From Bedellia somnulentella (Eukaryota > Arthropoda > Insecta > Lepidoptera > Bedelliidae): a stretch of DNA of 64,000 nucleotides. Shown here in pieces: positions 27,501 through 33,500 of the stretch. Location: contig OY755190.1 of the NCBI GenBank assembly GCA_963576735.1, forward strand, positions 6,627,695-6,691,694, in the 5' to 3' direction. Position 1 is the first letter of the stretch; each line of letters opens with the position of its first letter. A program made the position numbers and the translations under genes. Under the pieces are notes generated by a model, which saw only the letters and a program-made list of their open reading frames with translations, did not search any database and was not told where the DNA came from.

Positions 27501-30500
27501 GTCCATTGGATGGATGGGAAACAGAAGCTATGCAGAAGGCCCAAGAAGAAGATGAGAACCTCAGACCCATCATGAAATGTATGAAGGAAAAACACGATCA
27601 ACCGGCTTGGAGTGAAGTAGCGTCCACAGGAGTGAGTACGAAAGCTTACTGGGCGCAATGGAACAGCCTGGTTCTGATCAATGGTCTACTGTACCGGAGG
27701 TGGGAGAAACCCAACGGTAAAGAAGAGCACCTACAATTGGTCGTGCCCAGAGCCAAGGTTAAAGATGTACTGCGGGAAACACATGACGGTGTTTCGGGCG
27801 GGCATCTTGGGGTAAATCGTACGTTGCAGAAGGTTCGTGCGAAGTTTTACTGGCTTCATTGTAGGGACGACGTACAGGACTGGTGCCGGAAATGTACAAC
27901 GTGTGCCGCGGTGAAAGGTCCGCAGACCCGGAGTAGAGGGGGATTACGGTTGTACAATGTGGGAGCTCCCTGGGAGAGGATTGCCGTTGATGTGGCTGGA
28001 CCGTTTCCACAATCAGAGTCCGGAAATAAATATTTCATGGTGGTGATGGATTACTTCACTAAGTGGCCTGAAGTGTTTGCCATACCCAATCAAGAAGCAA
28101 TAACTGTGGCTACAAAACTGGTTGAGGAAGTGATCTGTCGATTTGGCGTGCCCCTGGAGATACACTCTGACCAGGGAAGAAATTTTGAGTCACAAGTATT
28201 TCAAGAGGTGTGCAAACTGCTTGGAATGCATAAAACCAGGACGACGCCATATCATCCTCAGTCAGATGGAATGGTGGAGAGGTTCAACCAAACACTGGAG
28301 AGACAGTTGGCGAAGATGGTTGAAAAACATCAGAAGGACTGGGACAAACACATTCCATTATTTTTACTGTCTTACCGGTCAGCTGTTCACGAAAGCACGA
28401 AGGAAACACCTGCTTTCGTCAATTTCGGAAGAGAGCTACGATTGCCTGTAGATTTGTTGACAGGAGGGTCACCAGATGAGCCGCAGAGTGTAACTGAATA
28501 TGTAAGCGATTTGAGGGAAAGAATGCAAGATGTACATTCCCTAGTGCGTGAAAATGGTTTACATGCTAGTGAAAAGATGAAAACCAGATATGACCGTAAA
28601 GCTAACACGCCGCGTTTCGAAGAGGGTATGCTCGTCTGGTTACACAATCCAACTCGCCAGAAAAGGAAGTCCCCTAAGTTACAAAATAGGTGGGAAGGAC
28701 CGTACAAGGTGGTCACTAGAATAAACGATGTAACGTACAGAATTCAACGCCAACCTAGAGGGGCTTGGAAAATAGTTCACATCGATCGACTTGCGAAGTA
28801 CCATGGAAGCAATAATACTCGGGACGAGTATTAATGTAAGGAGGGGGTAATGTTACGACATCTGTTCGCAAGTAGGAGATAGGATTTGCCACTACTAGAT
28901 AACAGATGGCGTTACTAGTATTCTAATAAGTAAAGGAATTACTAGATGTTTCTCGAATATCGACTTTTCGAGAATGTGGTACTAGAACTTTCTGTAATAT
29001 TCGCGTATTTGAGATTTGGCATATATAAAGAGCGACGCGTGCTACGGAGTTATTCGAGTGCGAAGAACTAAAGCGAGAACAAGCGAAATACTAGAGCGAA
29101 GAAATTAAATACGACAGTGCAGTGATATACGGATTACGGAAATAAGCTTAACGGTGTGGACAGTGTTACTATAACGGAGTAAATTAGTGTTGTTAATTAG
29201 TGCGAGTATCGATAGTTAATTATCGATAGTGTTTGTTGTGTTGTGTAAAGTGCGTTATTGGTCAATAAATATAATTACACCTTATTGCACGAAAGTGTGA
29301 CTGGTATTTATCAAATTAAGAACCCGGTACGTAACAATACAAATTATAAGTTGGTACACAGCAGGGTGTACTGGCCAGTATATCTTTGCTATTTCCACAG
29401 TGGTGACCCCTCGAAAGAACACACGCTTCTTTCTACTACATTTCTCGATCTACCCGCAACTTCTATTCCTCGCTTACCTCACCACACCATTCATTCAGCA
29501 GAGCATCTACAGGCATGCAATCACCGGCCTCATTGCTCACACTGAATTTGGTAATTGGTTATAGGTACCTCCTAGCTTTGATATCGTCGTATCGACTAGG
29601 AGGGGAGTACTGTGGGAGTCATGTTAGAGCGCACACTACTGCGGACTCAAACGCATATAGCAGCGTCTCACTCATATTCCTACATCGCGGAGTGTAAATG
29701 TTTTTCGAGTTAAGCATAGATACAAATTATAGGTTGGTACACAGCAGGCCAGTATATCTTTGCTGTTTCCACATATATATTAAAAAAACAAATAATGGAC
29801 TAGTAACTAATTTGTGCCGTGTAGTGCCGGTTTAGAATGTCACTACCCCTTTCTATCTACGGGTGTCTTAAGAGGCGACTAAGAGTATGGGGCTTTTTAA
29901 ATGGTTTTTGGGCGATGCGGTTGAAGACCCATCACCAACGATACTTTATTTCTACCATCTTGTCCCTTATCAACTTCCAAATGTGGCTGAGGAGTTCCTA
30001 AATCTGAAGCCCTGGCTACCTCTTTTTGGGATTTATGGCCGTGAGTATATATGTTTGTAACTAATTTAATTAATTTCTTTTTTGAAACGTCTTTATTTCA
30101 GACGAAAATGCATTATAATTCAAGTTATGAAATTCTTTCGTTTATGCAACGAGGTAACATCAAGTCTTCTATTAACATTGGAGGTATAGTACATTTCTTT
30201 ATTTTCTTTTATATAGTTGTTAGCATTATGTACCTTCGGGGTTGAATCAAAATGGCTGGCTGACATGGAGTGATAAGTTAAAGGTAGGTAATTTCCATGA
30301 GATCCTAAAATTTTCTCTAAAAAACTTAAAAATACATATATAAATCATACATACATGCATATACACATGTCCTAATTTATGTATGATCCCTGTAAGAAGT
30401 AGCCAGAGCTTCGAAATAAGAAATTCATAAACATAACATAAACATAAACGTTACGCCGTTTATCCCGAAGGGGTTGGCAGAGGTACCAATACTCCTTAAC

Positions 30501-33500
30501 TCACATGGCAAGCGCCATCTAGTTTCCAGAGAAGGTACCCACGTTTTGCTTAGACAGTGTACTCACGTGATAGGGGGCAGGCCTATCGCCGTTTTGTACG
30601 AATACACTGTCACATGACTAAGTACAACTCAGCCATGTGGGTTTCCTCACGATGTTTTCCCTCACCGTTAGCAACCATGATAAATTAACCACACATATGA
30701 CTTTAGAAAAGACAAATTGGTGTAGGCCCGTCCCAGGATTGGAACTCACGCCCTTCTGTTTTTCGGGCGTGTGTTCTACCCACTGGACTATCATGTCGCT
30801 CATTTCATATCATGTCGAAATTCATTAGCAACTTTTGGAAATTGTGTGGGGATAAGATTGTAAAAGGAAAGTTTTTGGTGATAGGACTCCAACCGTATCG
30901 CCTAAAATACACTTAAAAATCCCCAATACTAAGAGTATCCTCTAGTAAGAGTAGAGTATCCTAAGAGTAGCCTCTTACAAACACCTACGAAAAGAAACGG
31001 GGTATTGATAAGATAAGATAAGAAACACATTTATTCATTGCTACGCAGTTAACAATATAACTAAAAACATTAAAAACGAAACTAAATAAAAACTAAACAA
31101 AAAAAAACAAAAATATAAATAACAAGATTTTAAAAACAAGAGTTAACATTAAAAGTCATTGTCATAAGCCATACCCTGCGTAGCAATAAATTGGCTGACT
31201 CAGCATTATCGTATCGTATTGGTATTCTAAGCCGACACTACACATATTCACATGTATGTTTCGTATTTTAATGATCAACGGAATCCAGGAATCCATACCT
31301 CTTATGGATATCTCACATTATTTATTTTTTCTTATACTTTTTATTAAAATTAATGGCTAATTTTCTAAGCGATTTGAACCAATCCAGCATTAATCCTTAT
31401 CCAATTAAATAATTTAAATACATTGTTGATCTAATAAATATCTATATGGTCCTACAGCATATGATTTAAATGAATATTTTCGAAGATATTACAGATTTAA
31501 AAATTGCGGGACGTAGCGTTTGTGGCTTTACATTGATTCGTTTCAATAATGTAGATTAGAGGGACAATTTTTTTCCCTTAAGAGGTAAAATAGGGGGTAT
31601 AATTTTTTAATGATAAATTCTTTGATACTCTGTCTCGTCTGATCTACAGAAAAGGTTCTGCAGGGCAAGCACGAGCCGTGTTTTTCTTGTCACGAGTTAT
31701 CGCGTGGGATAAAGCAGCCATCTCTTACGCACTTACTTAGTATCGTATACTGCCATCTCATTCTAACCGTTATCGTGTCGATAAAATAGCGCTCGTGCTT
31801 GCTATACAGATGATGATTGTCTTATCAAACGCAGACGGAGTTGTCTGTAGAAGTTAACTAGTACATAATAAAACACGTTAGCGTTGTCACTGTTATGTCA
31901 ATGTTTATTGGATAATATGAATAATAAAAATAATAAATAATTAAAAAATATTCATTTTTAAATGTATATCAAATTTCGTCTTAACCTAGTTAGTTTTTTA
32001 AAGAACAAAAATATAATTAAAATATTATATAAATAAAATATATAATATTTAAGGCAACAATAAGCAGAAATAAATATTATATATATTTTAGTATCCTTTT
32101 TTGTCGTGTAGTGCCGGCTTAGAATGACACTACCCCATTCTACCGACGGGTGTTGTAAGAGACGACGAAGTGTACGGGGTTTTTTAAGTGGTTTTTGTCC
32201 GATGCGGTTGGAGACCCATCACCAACGATACTTTATTGCTACCAACTAATCTTCCCCGTTCTGAAGCACTGGCTACCCCTTTTTGGGATTTATGGCGGTG
32301 AGTTTATGTAGGTAAGCAATTAGCCATATATATTTTTTGTTGTTCCCCAGCATTACATACATACATACATACATATTCTCACGCCGTTAGTTCCCATTGG
32401 GGTAGGCAGAGACTATCGATCACCACTTTGTACGATCCTGGCAAACCTCTCTGGCTTCGTTTACATCCATCAATCTTTTCATACATGCTCTTTTATTCGT
32501 CATACTGCGGACACCTGCCTTTTTGAGCACATTTTCTATTTGATCCAAATGTGTCCTCAAAGGTCATCCTCTACTAACATTATTCCCCAGCATTATTGTA
32601 TTAAATAAAATAATTTATGTTTTAGATATAACAAAAGGAGAACTATTCGAACTGATGCCATACTTAGACCAGGTGGAAACATTCGAGTTGAAAGGAGTGC
32701 ATGTAAGAGCTGCGTTAGAAAGAAGTGTTCAAGATGCTTGGGCTTATAATCCTTTTAAAGGACCCTGGGTTTTACAGGTTGCTGGTTAGTATATCTGTTT
32801 TACGCGTTAGTTTAAATAATTTAAATTGACGAAATGACGAAGTATAAAATTTATATTTGACAAATTCTTCTTTGGTGCTGTGTAGTGTCGGCTTAGAATA
32901 GCACTACCCCATTTCTTCCGGTGGGTGTACGTAAGAGGCGACTAACGGTATTGGGGCTTTTAAGGGATATTTGGGCGATGCGGTTGGAGACCCATCACCA
33001 ACAACCTTTATTCTACCACCTTTTCCCCACTCAACTTCCAAAAGTGGCTGTGAATTTTCTAATTTCTCAGCTCTGGCTACCCCTTCAAGGGATTTATAGC
33101 CGTGAGTATATGTATGTATGTATAGGTATTTATGTGTTATTTTGCATAATTTAATTTCTATATACTGGGCATATCTGAGACCTCCAGATCAAACTTAAAC
33201 TCAAACGTTCACGTCGTATATAACCAAAAGGGGTTGGCAGAGGTTAAATCTATAAATAAATACTTCTAAACATCACTCGACCCACGATTTGCTTGAACAG
33301 TATACCTCCAGATCTTACGCCTATAACGCTATTTCTGTTAGGCAATGTTTGTGTCAATGTTTTTAAGTTTAGTACATCACGTGACCCACGATTTGCCTGA
33401 ACAGTATACCTCCAGATCTTACGCCTATAACGCTATTTCTGTTAGGCAATGTTTGTGTCAATGTTTTTAAGTTTAGTACATCACGTGACCCACGATTTGC

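Larger units (their letters stand above)
25591..29336 (+). mobile_element. Ty3-type LTR retrotransposon, internally deleted, very young
   Basis: The 486-bp LTRs (25591-26076 and 28851-29336) read as identical base for base and are flanked by the 4-bp duplication ATAC (25587-25590 and 29337-29340). A primer site (TTGGTGTCAGAAGTGGGAT) follows the left LTR; a purine tract GGAGGGGG precedes the right. Gag and integrase are intact, but protease, reverse transcriptase and RNase H are missing, so it cannot move by itself. It sits in intron 6, same strand as the host gene. Confidence 0.95.
25478..29773 (+). mobile_element. Short TRIM (TRIM-2) hosting a Ty3-type element
   Basis: Direct repeats TGTGGGAGTCATG...TTTCCACA form LTRs of about 170 bp: the left (25478-29399) is split by the Ty3-type element, the right is 29611-29773. 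The 211-bp interior has a primer-site start GTGGTGACCCC at 29400 and a purine tract AGGAGGGGAG before the right LTR, and no coding capacity. Flanking TATA on both sides may be the target duplication. Without the insert the element is about 550 bp. Confidence 0.85.
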
